This document shows positions 6,985 through 15,389 of a stretch of 34,736 bases of DNA, one piece after another. Every line of letters begins with the position of its first letter. The stretch's first letter is position 1. Source of the stretch: Oscillatoria sp. HE19RPO (GTDB lineage: Bacteria; Cyanobacteriota; Cyanobacteriia; Cyanobacteriales; Laspinemataceae); the NCBI RefSeq assembly GCF_024220515.1, contig NZ_JAMXOT010000296.1, forward strand, positions 1-34,736, written 5' to 3'. A model generated the notes under the pieces. The model ran no database searches, was not told where the DNA came from, and worked only from the letters and a program-made list of their open reading frames with translations. The position numbers and the translations under genes were made by a program.

Positions 6985-9456
6985 TCACCGAGTCGCCGAT
7001 TCGCCAATTAGGGTAAACAAGGCCCATTTTCTCACATCAGGATACTCTTGCATCGTTGCCAGCATCGCTTGTCTTAAAGCTACCGCCCGATCGCCAGTTT
7101 GGGGAAGTAGTCGATAAAACTCCTGCATCAATTGTGCGCTTGCCCGATCGTCGGTTTGCCATAACGAGACAATCACACTTTCGGCCCCGGCACCGATGAC
7201 GGCGCGAGATAATCCAATAATGCCATCGCCGGTAATGCTTCCTCCACCTGTACTGCAAGCACTCAACACCACCAACCCAGCATTCAACTCCAAGCGGATA
7301 ATTTCCTCAGAAGTGAGCAATCCGTCATCGCGATCGCTCGGTGCCAAGGCGATCGCCCCCAATAACCCCGACTCGCTAAAATCATCCAGTAACCCGTGAG
7401 TTGCCAGATGGACGATTCCCGCAGAACCCATCCGTTCTACCACCACCGTCTCGGTTGCCTCACTTCCGATTAACGGTTGAGTATTCAGCATCGCCGCAAT
7501 CGCAGTCGCTTCTTGTTCCGCAGCAGGTAAATTACCCAATCCCACTTCTGGTTCTCCCGGGTTTCTTGCAAAAATCGGCATCACGGGATTACCCACCACT
7601 AAAGCACCTGCGGTTTCCCTGGGGCGATCGCGTTTCGCTTGTCGAGCAATTTGCAAAACTTGAATCCCGGGGGATGTGAGAATCGTATGTCTTTCGATTA
7701 AGTAGCGATCGTTCTCATCCAGCAGCGCGGGAAACGGCACGAAAAACAACTCTTGGTGGGGAATAAATATCACTTTATCTTCAGGATTTTGGGGAAGTAA
7801 ATCCGCAATTGGTGCTATCAATAATTCGTGCAGTTGTTTTAAGTGTCTCGGGTAAATTTTTTTCTCAGGAATGCTGGGGAGGGTTTCTGTGATAAAAGAA
7901 CGACTGCCTCGCACCAATCCCGTTAACAGGAATTCCGGTTGCGCGTCGGTTTCTTCTCCGACCAAAAACGGGACTAAATTATCACGAAATCTTTCTAACT
8001 GGCTTAAATCCACTTCCCGAAACGTGATTTCACCTGTGGGTTTTACCACCCAAATGAACAAAACGGAATTTTTAGCGGAATTATCCCCAACAATTGAATA
8101 TTCAACCAATGTCGCATTTTGCTCTGCTGCGACTTGCTGAATGTCTGGAATGGTGGGGGGAGGAATTTGGCGGTCCGCAAATTCTTGTACCGCTTCTGGA
8201 GACAGCCGTTTAGCCATTAACTCCACAAAAGCCCGAGCGCGACCTCTTTCGGCCACGGTTAATGCTTTCTCGGCTTGATTTTGGGCAATTAATGCTTTTT
8301 GCAGCACGCCATAAGTCTGCCGATATTTATCAAAAATAGAGACTTTGTTGATATCGCTCAATCCTGGACGTAAGGATTCTAAAACATCAATGCCTGCATA
8401 TAATGTTTCCGTCGCTTCAGGAAGTTTCCCGGCTTCAAATAAGGCGACCCCTTTATTATTGAGGGTGACAGCCATTCCCGCTCGATTGCCGATAGTTTCC
8501 CGAATCTCTAAGGCGCGATCGTAGAAGTCTAAGGCTTGAGAATAGTCCCCCATCCGTCGATGAACTGAACCTAAATTGTTGAACGCTTGTCCGATAGAAT
8601 CTACCTCTCCAAGCTCAGTCATGATTGCCAATCCTTGCTGATAGGCTTGGATTGCTTGAGGATAATCGGCTAATTTTTCATGAATTGCGCCGATATTAAT
8701 CCAGGTTTGACCGATTCCTAGGGTATCTTCTACTTCGGTGGCGATCGCCAAACTTTTTTGGTAAAATTCCAGGGATTGGGAAAATTCACCGAGCGCATCA
8801 TAGGCGGCTCCAATATTGGCCAAAGCGATACCCATTGCAAACCGATCGTCCTCTTCCTCAAACAGAGATAGAGCGTTTTCAAATGAAGCAAGTGCCTTTT
8901 TCGGTTGTCCTAACTGTCTGTAAAGTTCTCCCATATTGGTAAGGATTACCGCTTCACCATATCGTTCCTGCTCCCCTTGGAGAATTGGCAAGGCTTGCTG
9001 ATAGTAATCGAGGGATTGGGGATAGTCAGCTAGAGATTGATAAACTGCACCGAAATTGACCAGAGTTTGTCCGATTCCCGAGGTATCATTAATGTCTTGA
9101 CGGAGGGTGAACGCTTGGTTTAGAAATTCCAACGCTTGGGGATAGTCACCGAGGATGCGATAGATGACAGCAATATCATTTAAAATCACCCCTTCTAGGT
9201 GGCGATCGGCCACTTCCCTCGCCATTGCCAAAGCGCGCTCAAACGTTGCCAGTGCCTCCTGAAACTGTCCGCGATCGGTCTGTTCATAACCCAGTTCATA
9301 CAATCGCCATGCTTCTTCAGCGAGACTTTCTTCCCCAGTTTGTGCCAATACCGGCAACAATCCAAGTTGAGGAGAAAGAAATTTGATAAACTGGATTTCA
9401 CCCAAAACAATAAACCAAACAAGGAAAAAGCAGGACGAGATATTTTTTAGACGCAT
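6985..9456 (-). CDS. Secreted TPR-CHAT (caspase-like) protein
   Basis: About 823 aa from the ATG at 9456, which begins a signal peptide (MRLKNISSCFFLVWFIVL). An upstream ATG at 9492 is possible, but its extra residues come from repeat-flanking sequence. Residues about 50-390 are many TPR units of roughly 40 residues (for example GDYPQALEFLNQAFTLRQDI). The C-terminal CHAT domain carries the caspase-like dyad: His687 in VHLATHGLLDD and Cys734 in VVLSACSTGGGS. It then has the usual GLSRAVIGAGAESVIVSLW segment. CHAT proteins are peptidases of the separase/caspase clan, often switched on through attached sensors. It is divergent from the sigma-factor gene at 9662 across a heptamer array. The substrate is unknown, and export would place it in the periplasm. 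Confidence 0.92.
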   Translation of the reverse strand: MRLKNISSCFFLVWFIVLGEIQFIKFLSPQLGLLPVLAQTGEESLAEEAWRLYELGYEQTDRGQFQEALATFERALAMAREVADRHLEGVILNDIAVIYRILGDYPQALEFLNQAFTLRQDINDTSGIGQTLVNFGAVYQSLADYPQSLDYYQQALPILQGEQERYGEAVILTNMGELYRQLGQPKKALASFENALSLFEEEDDRFAMGIALANIGAAYDALGEFSQSLEFYQKSLAIATEVEDTLGIGQTWINIGAIHEKLADYPQAIQAYQQGLAIMTELGEVDSIGQAFNNLGSVHRRMGDYSQALDFYDRALEIRETIGNRAGMAVTLNNKGVALFEAGKLPEATETLYAGIDVLESLRPGLSDINKVSIFDKYRQTYGVLQKALIAQNQAEKALTVAERGRARAFVELMAKRLSPEAVQEFADRQIPPPTIPDIQQVAAEQNATLVEYSIVGDNSAKNSVLFIWVVKPTGEITFREVDLSQLERFRDNLVPFLVGEETDAQPEFLLTGLVRGSRSFITETLPSIPEKKIYPRHLKQLHELLIAPIADLLPQNPEDKVIFIPHQELFFVPFPALLDENDRYLIERHTILTSPGIQVLQIARQAKRDRPRETAGALVVGNPVMPIFARNPGEPEVGLGNLPAAEQEATAIAAMLNTQPLIGSEATETVVVERMGSAGIVHLATHGLLDDFSESGLLGAIALAPSDRDDGLLTSEEIIRLELNAGLVVLSACSTGGGSITGDGIIGLSRAVIGAGAESVIVSLWQTDDRASAQLMQEFYRLLPQTGDRAVALRQAMLATMQEYPDVRKWALFTLIGESATR

Positions 9457-9486
9457 TTGAGTTATAGGAAACAGAGAATAGGGAAC

Positions 9487-9672
9487 TGTCATTGGTCATT
9501 TGTCATTTGTCCTTTGTGATTTGTCCTTTGGATGGTTGAATACTCAGAACAAACCAACAACCAATGACTAATGACAAATGACCAATGACAAATGACCAAT
9601 GACCAACGACCAATGACCAACGACCAATGACTAATGACCAACAACCAATGACCAACAACCAATGACCAACGA
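9487..9672. repeat. Bipartite, inverted heptamer array (array B)
   Basis: 9487-9532 holds GTCATTTGTCATTTGTC-type units and 9558-9672 holds the reverse-complement type (CAATGAC, AAATGAC, CAACGAC) in many tandem copies. The two arms could pair. The array lies between two divergent genes. Its last units include the ATG of the sigma-like gene at 9662. Confidence 0.85.
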
Positions 9673-10303
9673 CCCACTACAATCCCTCATTCAAGAGACT
9701 TGTCGTCACCCTCCCCAAACTGTCGAACGCCAGCGAGGATTGACTCAACTGTACCGGCTGATTGTCCAATCAGGCAAGCTTTGGCGAGAATATACTCCCT
9801 ATTATGAAGAAGCGTGGCAACAAACATGGCTGTATTTTTGCCTGAATCTATGCGAAGCAACCACCGCCAAAGATAAATATGACCCCGATCGCAGTCGGGT
9901 TACCACTTGGCTCAATTTTTACCTCAAGCAGCGACTCAAAGATCGTGCCATCAAAGCGCAACACCAGAAAAATCAACTGGTTTCAGCATCACAACCTGTT
10001 GATGACGACGACACCCTCAAGTTTTTAGATACCTTTGAGGCACCTCGGGATATTCCTCCGATACTCCAAGCGACTCGGGAATGGGTGGAAACTGACCCCA
10101 CCGGAGAATTGCAGGGGATCCAGGTTCGAGGTCGAAAAGATGTCACCTGTCAATTGTTAATTCGGCGACGGTTACCCCCAGAAACCTCCTGGGATGAACT
10201 TTCCGCAGAATTGGATTTGCCGGTTTCGACCCTCAGCAGCTTTTATCAGCGTAAATGTATGCCTCAATTGCGTAAATTTGGCGAATCCGAAGGATATCTA
10301 TGA
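9662..10303 (+). CDS. Atypical sigma-70-like factor of the DUF1822/CHASE2 locus
   Basis: A 213-aa protein. Residues about 45-110 resemble sigma region 2: EEAWQQTWLYFCLNL, then YDPDRSRVTTWLNFYLKQRLKD, the 'fdp...tWL..i..nrl.D' pattern of ECF-type factors. The last ~55 residues resemble region 4, with a helix-turn-helix around SWDELSAELDLPVSTLSSFY. The middle is divergent, so promoter recognition may be unusual. In cyanobacteria such genes are often followed by DUF1822 and CHASE2 genes, as here. The ATG lies inside the heptamer array and has no standard ribosome site. It is a candidate reader of the GCGTAAA-N15-CGATAGGTAA sites downstream (inference). Confidence 0.8.
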   Translation: MTNDPLQSLIQETCRHPPQTVERQRGLTQLYRLIVQSGKLWREYTPYYEEAWQQTWLYFCLNLCEATTAKDKYDPDRSRVTTWLNFYLKQRLKDRAIKAQHQKNQLVSASQPVDDDDTLKFLDTFEAPRDIPPILQATREWVETDPTGELQGIQVRGRKDVTCQLLIRRRLPPETSWDELSAELDLPVSTLSSFYQRKCMPQLRKFGESEGYL

Positions 10304-10324
10304 AGGGGAACAGATGAGTTGTGG

Positions 10325-10390
10325 GTGGTCCGTGGTCCTTCGTCGTTTGACTAAGGACAAATAACAACTAACTAAGGATAAATAACAAAT
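10325..10390. repeat. Degenerate inverted heptamer array (array C)
   Basis: The units switch orientation halfway: GGTCCGTGGTCCTTCGTC-type on the left and AAGGACAAATAACAA-type on the right. It fills the 85-bp gap between the sigma-like gene and the DUF1822 gene, and its last unit contains that gene's ATG. Confidence 0.65.
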
Positions 10391-11357
10391 GAAAAGTAAC
10401 CAAATTTCCGAATTAGAAAATTTTACCATACCGATGTTGATTGCTAGAACTTCGCGCCGCTTTGCGAAGCAGTTTGCACTTGAACAACCGAATCGGCAGA
10501 AAGCTGAACAAGTTTATTTTAATACCCTAGCGGTTTGCGTGGTGAAGGATTATTTGGAATGGATGGGAATTGCTACTCAACTGAGTGCGGCAGAAAGTTG
10601 GAATGCGATCGCTCGTTTAGGAAGCAATGTTGCTGATTTACCTGTGACGGGATTGGGACGTATTGAATGTCGTCCAATGCGAGAACATGAACCCACTTGT
10701 CACATTCCCCCGGAAGTTTGGTGCGATCGCCTGGGGTATGTGGTGGTAGAAATCCAAGACTCCCTGAAAGAAGCAACGATTTTGGGATTCATCAACCGGA
10801 TTGATTCCCAACAGTTACCTCTGAATCAGTTACAACCGATTGAAACCTTGCTAACCACCTTGGCAGAGTTGCGCCTTGGGGTTTCCTCTAACAATGCGAT
10901 CGCCTCCCAATCTCCTGTGGTGTTACTCACTCAATGGTTGCAAGGCTCTTTTTCCGAGTCTTGGCAATCATTTCAAACCATTTTTGGGGAAGAAACACTC
11001 GCGTATCATTTCCGAAATTCTCCCCGCGAAGGGGATGGGGGAGTGGAACGCGCCAAACTGATAGACTTAGAAATGCAGTTTGCCACCCAAGTGGTGGTGT
11101 TGTTGGTGGCACTCACCCCAGAACCCGATCGCATTGCCGTGAGAGTCCGACTCTATCCCCCCGATGGAGAAACTTATTTACCGCTAAATCTGAGATTGGC
11201 ATTGCTATCGCCAGAGGGGGAGGTTCTCCAAGAAGTGCGATCGCGCCGCCAGGATAACTACATCCAACTTCCCCGCTTTACGGGTGAACCCGGGGAACGG
11301 TTTTCTATCCAAGTCGGGCTAGAAAATGCCACAATTGTCGAAACCTTTGAAATTTAA
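10389..11357 (+). CDS. DUF1822 family protein
   Basis: A 322-aa soluble protein with the typical DUF1822 layout. The N-terminal half has the family segments ARTSRRFAKQFALEQPN, VYFNTLAVCVVKDYLEWMGI and GRIECRPM. The C-terminal beta-rich half ends in VRLYPPDGETYLPLNLRLAL and FSIQVGLENATIVETFEI. DUF1822 is cyanobacterial and of unknown biochemical role. It regularly sits between a sigma-like gene and a CHAT-CHASE2 gene, and here it is 12 bp from the latter, so the three are probably one transcript. The C-terminal part resembles a repeat-bearing adaptor more than an enzyme. No catalytic motif is visible. Confidence 0.88.
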   Translation: MKSNQISELENFTIPMLIARTSRRFAKQFALEQPNRQKAEQVYFNTLAVCVVKDYLEWMGIATQLSAAESWNAIARLGSNVADLPVTGLGRIECRPMREHEPTCHIPPEVWCDRLGYVVVEIQDSLKEATILGFINRIDSQQLPLNQLQPIETLLTTLAELRLGVSSNNAIASQSPVVLLTQWLQGSFSESWQSFQTIFGEETLAYHFRNSPREGDGGVERAKLIDLEMQFATQVVVLLVALTPEPDRIAVRVRLYPPDGETYLPLNLRLALLSPEGEVLQEVRSRRQDNYIQLPRFTGEPGERFSIQVGLENATIVETFEI

Positions 11358-11369
11358 TCCGGTTTTCCC

Positions 11370-13658
11370 TTGTCAAAAGTAGTCGTTATTAATCTGGGAT
11401 ATGGCAATTTGCTCGGTGGGTTCCCCAATGTTACCGCGCTACTTTGGGAACCGGAAAATCCGCGTCCGCTGAAATTCATCGGTGCTTTACCTCCTGCGAC
11501 CGAATTAGAGGCAATTTATCGGCGGTGGCAACTGATTTATCAAGCACTTTATCGGACTCCCGGATGGCGTCCTCGCATCAAAATCGACCGGGAAGATATT
11601 ACGAATGTTTCTCAAGTTGAGTTTGCGGATATTTGTAGTCAATATGTTCAACTGATTGATGAATGGTTGAATGCGGAGGGATTTAGAAATATCGATCGCC
11701 AGTTGAGATCGCATCTCCACCATTCCGATGAAATCCAAGTGATTCTGGAAACCGATGACGATCGCCTGCGTCATTTACCCTGGCATTTCTGGAAGTTCTT
11801 GTCCGATTATCCGAAAGCAGAACTGGCGCTGAGTGCGCCTCAATATCAACGGGTGGAAAAATCTCATCACAGAGAGCAGATGAGAATTTTAGCGATTTTG
11901 GGAGATAGCAATGGTATTGATATCGCCGATGATCGCTCTACTTTGTCCGAACTTTCCGATGCAGAAACGGTGTTTTTGGTGGAACCCTCCCGTCAGGAGG
12001 TGGATGAACAGTTGTGGGACGATCGCGGTTGGGATATTTTATTTTTTGCGGGTCATAGTGAAAGTCAAGAAGAGGGAAACCGAGGATTACTCGCCATCAA
12101 TCCCAGGGATAAAATTGGTATTTCTCATCTGAAATCGGCCCTGAAAACGGCAATTGCTCGCGGATTGCAGTTGGCTATTTTTAATTCTTGCGATGGGTTG
12201 GGATTAGCGAAAGAACTGGCAGATTTACAGATTCCTCACATTATTGTTATGCGAGAATCGGTTGCCGATGGGGTGGCGCACCTATTTTTGGTAAATTTTG
12301 TTAAAGCATTTTCTAGCGGTTCTTCCTTTTATTTAGCGGTGCGACAAGCGCGGGAACGGTTGCAAGGATTAGAAGATCAATTTCCTTGTGCGAGTTGGTT
12401 GCCGGTGATTTGTCAAAATCCTGCGGAAGTACCGATGCAGTGGCGATCGCAACCTGTAGTAGAACCTCAGCAATCCTCTAAAGTTCGCGATCGCTGGGTG
12501 GGGTTCATCCCATTGGCAGTCACCTTGATTCTGATTCTGATCCGCCAGTTGGGACTATTGGAAGGATGGGAACTCAAAGCGTATGACCACTTCCTGCGAT
12601 CGCGTCTTCCAGAGCCCCCAGACTCCCGGATTTTAATCGTGGAAATTCCCGAATCCGATATACAATCGAAGCAAGAATATCCGATTTCTGATGCCACATT
12701 AACCCAACTGTTGCAAAAATTAGAACTGCATCAACCGAGAGCAGTCGGCTTAACCCTCTATCGAGATTTACCCGTTCCTCCGGGTCATGGGGAATTAAGG
12801 GTTCAGATGCAGCAGCAATCGAATCTATTTGCCATCTGTAGCTTTGATAAATCTCATCGAGAATCAGTAGGAGCGCCGGAGGGAATCCCCACCAACCAAT
12901 TAGGATTTGATGATATACTCATCGATTCAGATGGGTTGGTGCGTCGTCATCTCTTGTTTATGAGAGCTTCTTCCGATTGTAACACGGGCTTTTCCTTGAG
13001 CTTTCAATTAGCCCAAAAATATCTAGGGGAGGAGAATATTTTACCGGACAATGAAGGCAATAAAAACAAGCCATTGAAACTGGGTAAAACAATTTTAAAT
13101 CCCCTGGAACTGAATACCGCAGGATACAAAACCCTCACCGACGGAGGCTGGTATGTGATGTTAAATTATCGTCCTTTTCCCATTGCCAGAACTCTCACCC
13201 TGACCGAAGTCTTAAATGGCGAATTTAACCCCAATTGGGTGAGAGACCGAATTGTTCTCATCGGGATGACCAGTCGAGTCCAGCCTAACGCTTTTTTCAC
13301 CCCCTACGCCATCGGCAAATCTCCCTCGGAAAAAGTACCCGGAGTGATGCTTCAAGCCCAAAAAGTGAGTGAGATTATCAGTGCAGCACTGGATGGACGT
13401 CCCATGATTCAAGTATGGAGTGGGTGGAAAGAACTGCTCTGGATTGGACTGTGGTCAGGGATAGGAAGTGCGATCGCCTGGTGCATTCGAGGGAGACTCC
13501 GCCGAGTCAGTGCCATCCCCCTGGCGATCGCACTTCTCTATCTCCTCTGCTATCTGCTCTTCCTCCACAGCACCTGGGTTCCCCTCATCCCCCCAGCATT
13601 GGCATTAGTCATTAGTCATTTGTCGTTTGTCCTTTCTCAAGGGACTAAAGACAAGTGA
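11370..13658 (+). CDS. CHAT-CHASE2 membrane protein
   Basis: A 762-aa protein starting with TTG 12 bases after the DUF1822 stop; no better in-frame start is seen. The N-terminal ~370 residues are a CHAT peptidase-like domain with the dyad His229 (FFAGHSESQEEG) and Cys274 (IFNSCDGLGL). A membrane segment (FIPLAVTLILILI) leads to a CHASE2 extracellular sensor domain (AYDHFLRSRLPEPPDSRILIV ... VRDRIVLIGMTS). The end has about three more membrane helices. The layout suggests a periplasmic sensor controlling a cytoplasmic peptidase-like domain. The last residues (ALVISHLSFVLSQGTKDK) are read from a heptamer array, so the repeat has grown into, or replaced, the original C-terminus. Confidence 0.92.
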   Translation: MSKVVVINLGYGNLLGGFPNVTALLWEPENPRPLKFIGALPPATELEAIYRRWQLIYQALYRTPGWRPRIKIDREDITNVSQVEFADICSQYVQLIDEWLNAEGFRNIDRQLRSHLHHSDEIQVILETDDDRLRHLPWHFWKFLSDYPKAELALSAPQYQRVEKSHHREQMRILAILGDSNGIDIADDRSTLSELSDAETVFLVEPSRQEVDEQLWDDRGWDILFFAGHSESQEEGNRGLLAINPRDKIGISHLKSALKTAIARGLQLAIFNSCDGLGLAKELADLQIPHIIVMRESVADGVAHLFLVNFVKAFSSGSSFYLAVRQARERLQGLEDQFPCASWLPVICQNPAEVPMQWRSQPVVEPQQSSKVRDRWVGFIPLAVTLILILIRQLGLLEGWELKAYDHFLRSRLPEPPDSRILIVEIPESDIQSKQEYPISDATLTQLLQKLELHQPRAVGLTLYRDLPVPPGHGELRVQMQQQSNLFAICSFDKSHRESVGAPEGIPTNQLGFDDILIDSDGLVRRHLLFMRASSDCNTGFSLSFQLAQKYLGEENILPDNEGNKNKPLKLGKTILNPLELNTAGYKTLTDGGWYVMLNYRPFPIARTLTLTEVLNGEFNPNWVRDRIVLIGMTSRVQPNAFFTPYAIGKSPSEKVPGVMLQAQKVSEIISAALDGRPMIQVWSGWKELLWIGLWSGIGSAIAWCIRGRLRRVSAIPLAIALLYLLCYLLFLHSTWVPLIPPALALVISHLSFVLSQGTKDK

Positions 13659-13683
13659 CCAAGGACAAAGGACCAAGGACCAA
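13604..13683. repeat. Inverted heptamer array overlapping a CDS end (array D)
   Basis: The left arm has ATTAGTCATTAGTCATTTGTC-like units and encodes the end of the CHAT-CHASE2 protein. The right arm has GACAAGTGACCAAGGAC-like units after the stop codon. The two arms are inverted with respect to one another. Confidence 0.7.
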
Positions 13684-13764
13684 TAGACCTCTTGCAAAAT
13701 TCTTGAAAGCCCCCCTTCTTAAGGGGGGTTGGGGGGATTAATCCGGATTTTTGCAAGAGGTCTA
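13684..13764. repeat. 81-bp MITE-like element
   Basis: Perfect 16-bp terminal inverted repeats (TAGACCTCTTGCAAAA and its complement) flank an inner CCCCCCTT/AAGGGGGG hairpin at 13710-13728. There is no coding capacity. It lies between the CHAT-CHASE2 stop and the DUF928 promoter and could also weaken read-through. Confidence 0.75.
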
Positions 13765-13782
13765 ATAACAATTGACAACTTT

Positions 13783-13814
13783 GCGTAAATTTATCCCTAA
13801 ACTGCGATAGGTAA
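13783..13814 (+). promoter_or_regulatory. Alternative-sigma promoter candidate, site 1 (DUF928)
   Basis: GCGTAAA (13783-13789), 15 bases, then CGATAGGTAA (13805-13814), 34 bases before the DUF928 start codon. A strong GGAGGAG ribosome site follows at 13834-13840. The same two boxes with exactly the same spacing occur at 14781, 16729 and 23091. The GGTAA part recalls promoters described for cyanobacterial group-3 sigma factor SigF (from memory). That transcription starts here is inferred. Confidence 0.65.
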
Positions 13815-13847
13815 ACAGAATGTCAACCTGTATGGAGGAGTAGAACC

Positions 13848-14642
13848 TTGTCACATCCTTTGGGGAAACCATCGAACCTGGCGAAATTGCCGATCGCGAT
13901 CGGTCTGATTGTCTTCACCGGCATCGTACCCGTCACGAGAGTTTACGGCACATCTGGCAGTGAATTACGCCCGGACATTGGTCAAGTGCCATCACCCAAC
14001 TCAGCGATCGCCACCGTATTTGAACCCCCCGATCCGGACCCGCCAGAGGGTCGCGAAGGTTCTGGGAGTCGCACCTCATGTCCGCCAGTGGATCAACCCT
14101 TGACCGGATTAATCGCCTCTCAAGTCAATTATACCCTCTCCGGACATCCCACATTCTGGTTCTACGTGCCGTATCCTTCCAATCTGCCGCGTGAAGTAGA
14201 GTTCGTCCTTCTGGATGAACAAAGAACCGAAGTCTATAAAACCGTCGTCCCGATTTCCGATACTCCAGGGATTGTCAGTTTCCGCTTACCGGAAAACATC
14301 CCTGCCTTAGAAGTCGGCAAACAATACTTGTGGCAATTCTCCTATCGATGCAATCCCAGAATTCGCGCCGAAGATGACTATGTAGAAGGAGTAGTCCAAC
14401 GAGTTGCAGCAGATAGCACACTCATCAGTCAGCTAGAAGCCGCAACAACACCGATGCAGCGCGTGGAACTCTATGCAGCGAATGGGTTGTGGCATGAAAC
14501 CCTCACAACCCTCGCGGAACTGCGCCGGGATAATCCAGGGAATGCAGAAATTGCCGCTGAATGGACAGAACTTCTCGAATCCATTGGATTGGGTCATCTG
14601 GCAAATGAGGCGATCGGGGGTTGTTGTAGTCGATTGCAGTAG
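13848..14642 (+). CDS. DUF928 family secreted protein
   Basis: A 264-aa protein with a TTG start nine bases after GGAGGAG; the good ribosome site fixes the start. It begins with a signal-like segment (LPIAIGLIVFTGIVPVTRVYG). The core is the DUF928 pattern: GHPTFWFYVPYPSNLPREVE, VVPISDTPGIVSFRLPE, and QYLWQFSYRCNPR. A C-terminal helical part follows (TLAELRRDNPGNAEIAAEWT). DUF928 proteins are cyanobacterial, exported, of unknown function and usually neighbours of CHAT/CHASE2 genes. This one has its own promoter motif, separating it from the upstream operon, and is probably the periplasmic partner of the CHASE2 sensor (inference). Confidence 0.9.
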   Translation: MSHPLGKPSNLAKLPIAIGLIVFTGIVPVTRVYGTSGSELRPDIGQVPSPNSAIATVFEPPDPDPPEGREGSGSRTSCPPVDQPLTGLIASQVNYTLSGHPTFWFYVPYPSNLPREVEFVLLDEQRTEVYKTVVPISDTPGIVSFRLPENIPALEVGKQYLWQFSYRCNPRIRAEDDYVEGVVQRVAADSTLISQLEAATTPMQRVELYAANGLWHETLTTLAELRRDNPGNAEIAAEWTELLESIGLGHLANEAIGGCCSRLQ

Positions 14643-14646
14643 GGGG

Positions 14647-14760
14647 GTTGGTCGTTGGTCTTATGTCACTGGTCACTGGTCACTGGTCACTGGTCCCTTG
14701 ACCCACACCAAATGACAAATAACAAATGACAAATGACAAATGACCAACGACCAACGACCA
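14647..14760. repeat. Bipartite inverted heptamer array (array E)
   Basis: The left arm has repeated CACTGGT units (perfect over about four copies) and the right arm has repeated AAATGAC/CAACGAC units in the opposite sense. It directly precedes promoter-motif site 2. Confidence 0.85.
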
Positions 14761-14780
14761 AAAACTTTTTTTCCCAATTT

Positions 14781-14812
14781 GCGTAAAAGTTTTCCAGAAA
14801 AGCGAGAAGTAA
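14781..14812 (+). promoter_or_regulatory. Promoter candidate, site 2 (orphan)
   Basis: GCGTAAA (14781-14787), 15 bases, CGAGAAGTAA (14803-14812). As at site 3, it is followed by CCCTCTATTTCAGGAG and then ATGCCGATCGCC (ATG at 14837). That frame stops after seven codons, and no real gene follows. This appears to be the preserved start of a lost transcription unit, cut by the small inverted-repeat element at 14875. Confidence 0.5.
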
Positions 14813-14874
14813 GTAGAACCCTCTATTTCAGGAGTCATGCCGATCGCCAAATCACGATGAATCCCTAAGCAGTT

Positions 14875-15043
14875 TGATATAGCGCATCTAAATCATTCTG
14901 ACACTGGACCTAAGCCTGAAAGTCTTGTAGTGACGAAAGCGATCGCTCTTCTTCCTGTGCGTGATGCTCGATAGCGTCTGTGCCTTGCACTTACATCTTG
15001 CTTGCTTTCCTGATGTCAAACTCCTGCAAAGGTCGCTATATCA
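14875..15043. repeat. 169-bp element with TGATATAGCG/CGCTATATCA ends
   Basis: Ten-base perfect inverted ends bound a non-coding stretch with one GCGATCGC. It is MITE-like, but no target duplication could be confirmed. It lies shortly after the orphan promoter site 2. The stretch 15044-15533 is AT-rich with no gene that I can support. Confidence 0.5.
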
Positions 15044-15318
15044 GGGGAAACTGGGTTTTTGTACAAAAGTACAAATCCCATTAACTGTTAAAAATTAATT
15101 GTTTTATAATTGGTAGTATTTAACTTTTGCCAACTCATTTTTAGTGAAAATAAATTGAATTAGGAAGCGAGATTTGATAAAAAACTTCCGTATAAATACT
15201 GTGTTTTTTCTTCTCAAAAGAATATTTAATTGATATTGAGGAAATTAAATTCTGTTTAACGGCAGAAGGCGATCTTTTTGAACGCCTAGCTGACCTATTC
15301 TGAATTGCTTCTAGTCTA

Positions 15319-15389
15319 GCCACTCTTGTTTTTAAGCCAGTCTAGTATAAAGGGCGAAAAGCGAATTATCACTTAAAAACAAGAGTGGC
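15319..15389. repeat. 18-bp perfect inverted repeat with 35-bp spacer
   Basis: GCCACTCTTGTTTTTAAG (15319-15336) and its exact complement (15372-15389) flank 35 bases. It lies about 145 bases upstream of the VWA gene. It could be a small mobile element, an operator, or a stem in the 5' leader. Confidence 0.8.

Noticed and set aside
9489-9677. 62-residue minus-strand frame with repeating HWSLVIG-like peptide
   Set aside because: It is a direct reading of the heptamer array, where 7-bp units always give a seven-residue periodic peptide; no ribosome site or homologue is evident.
10270-10301. GCGTAAA followed 15 bases later by GGATATCTAT near the end of the sigma-like gene
   Set aside because: Only the first box is convincing, the second box matches in 6 of 10 positions, and the sequence encodes conserved C-terminal residues of the gene.
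14647-14760. Possible CRISPR array
   Set aside because: The units are 7 bp, directly adjacent and degenerate, with no regular unique spacers and no cas genes nearby.
15141-15323. 60-residue minus-strand frame in the AT-rich gap before the VWA gene
   Set aside because: Low-complexity composition, no ribosome site and no recognisable domain.
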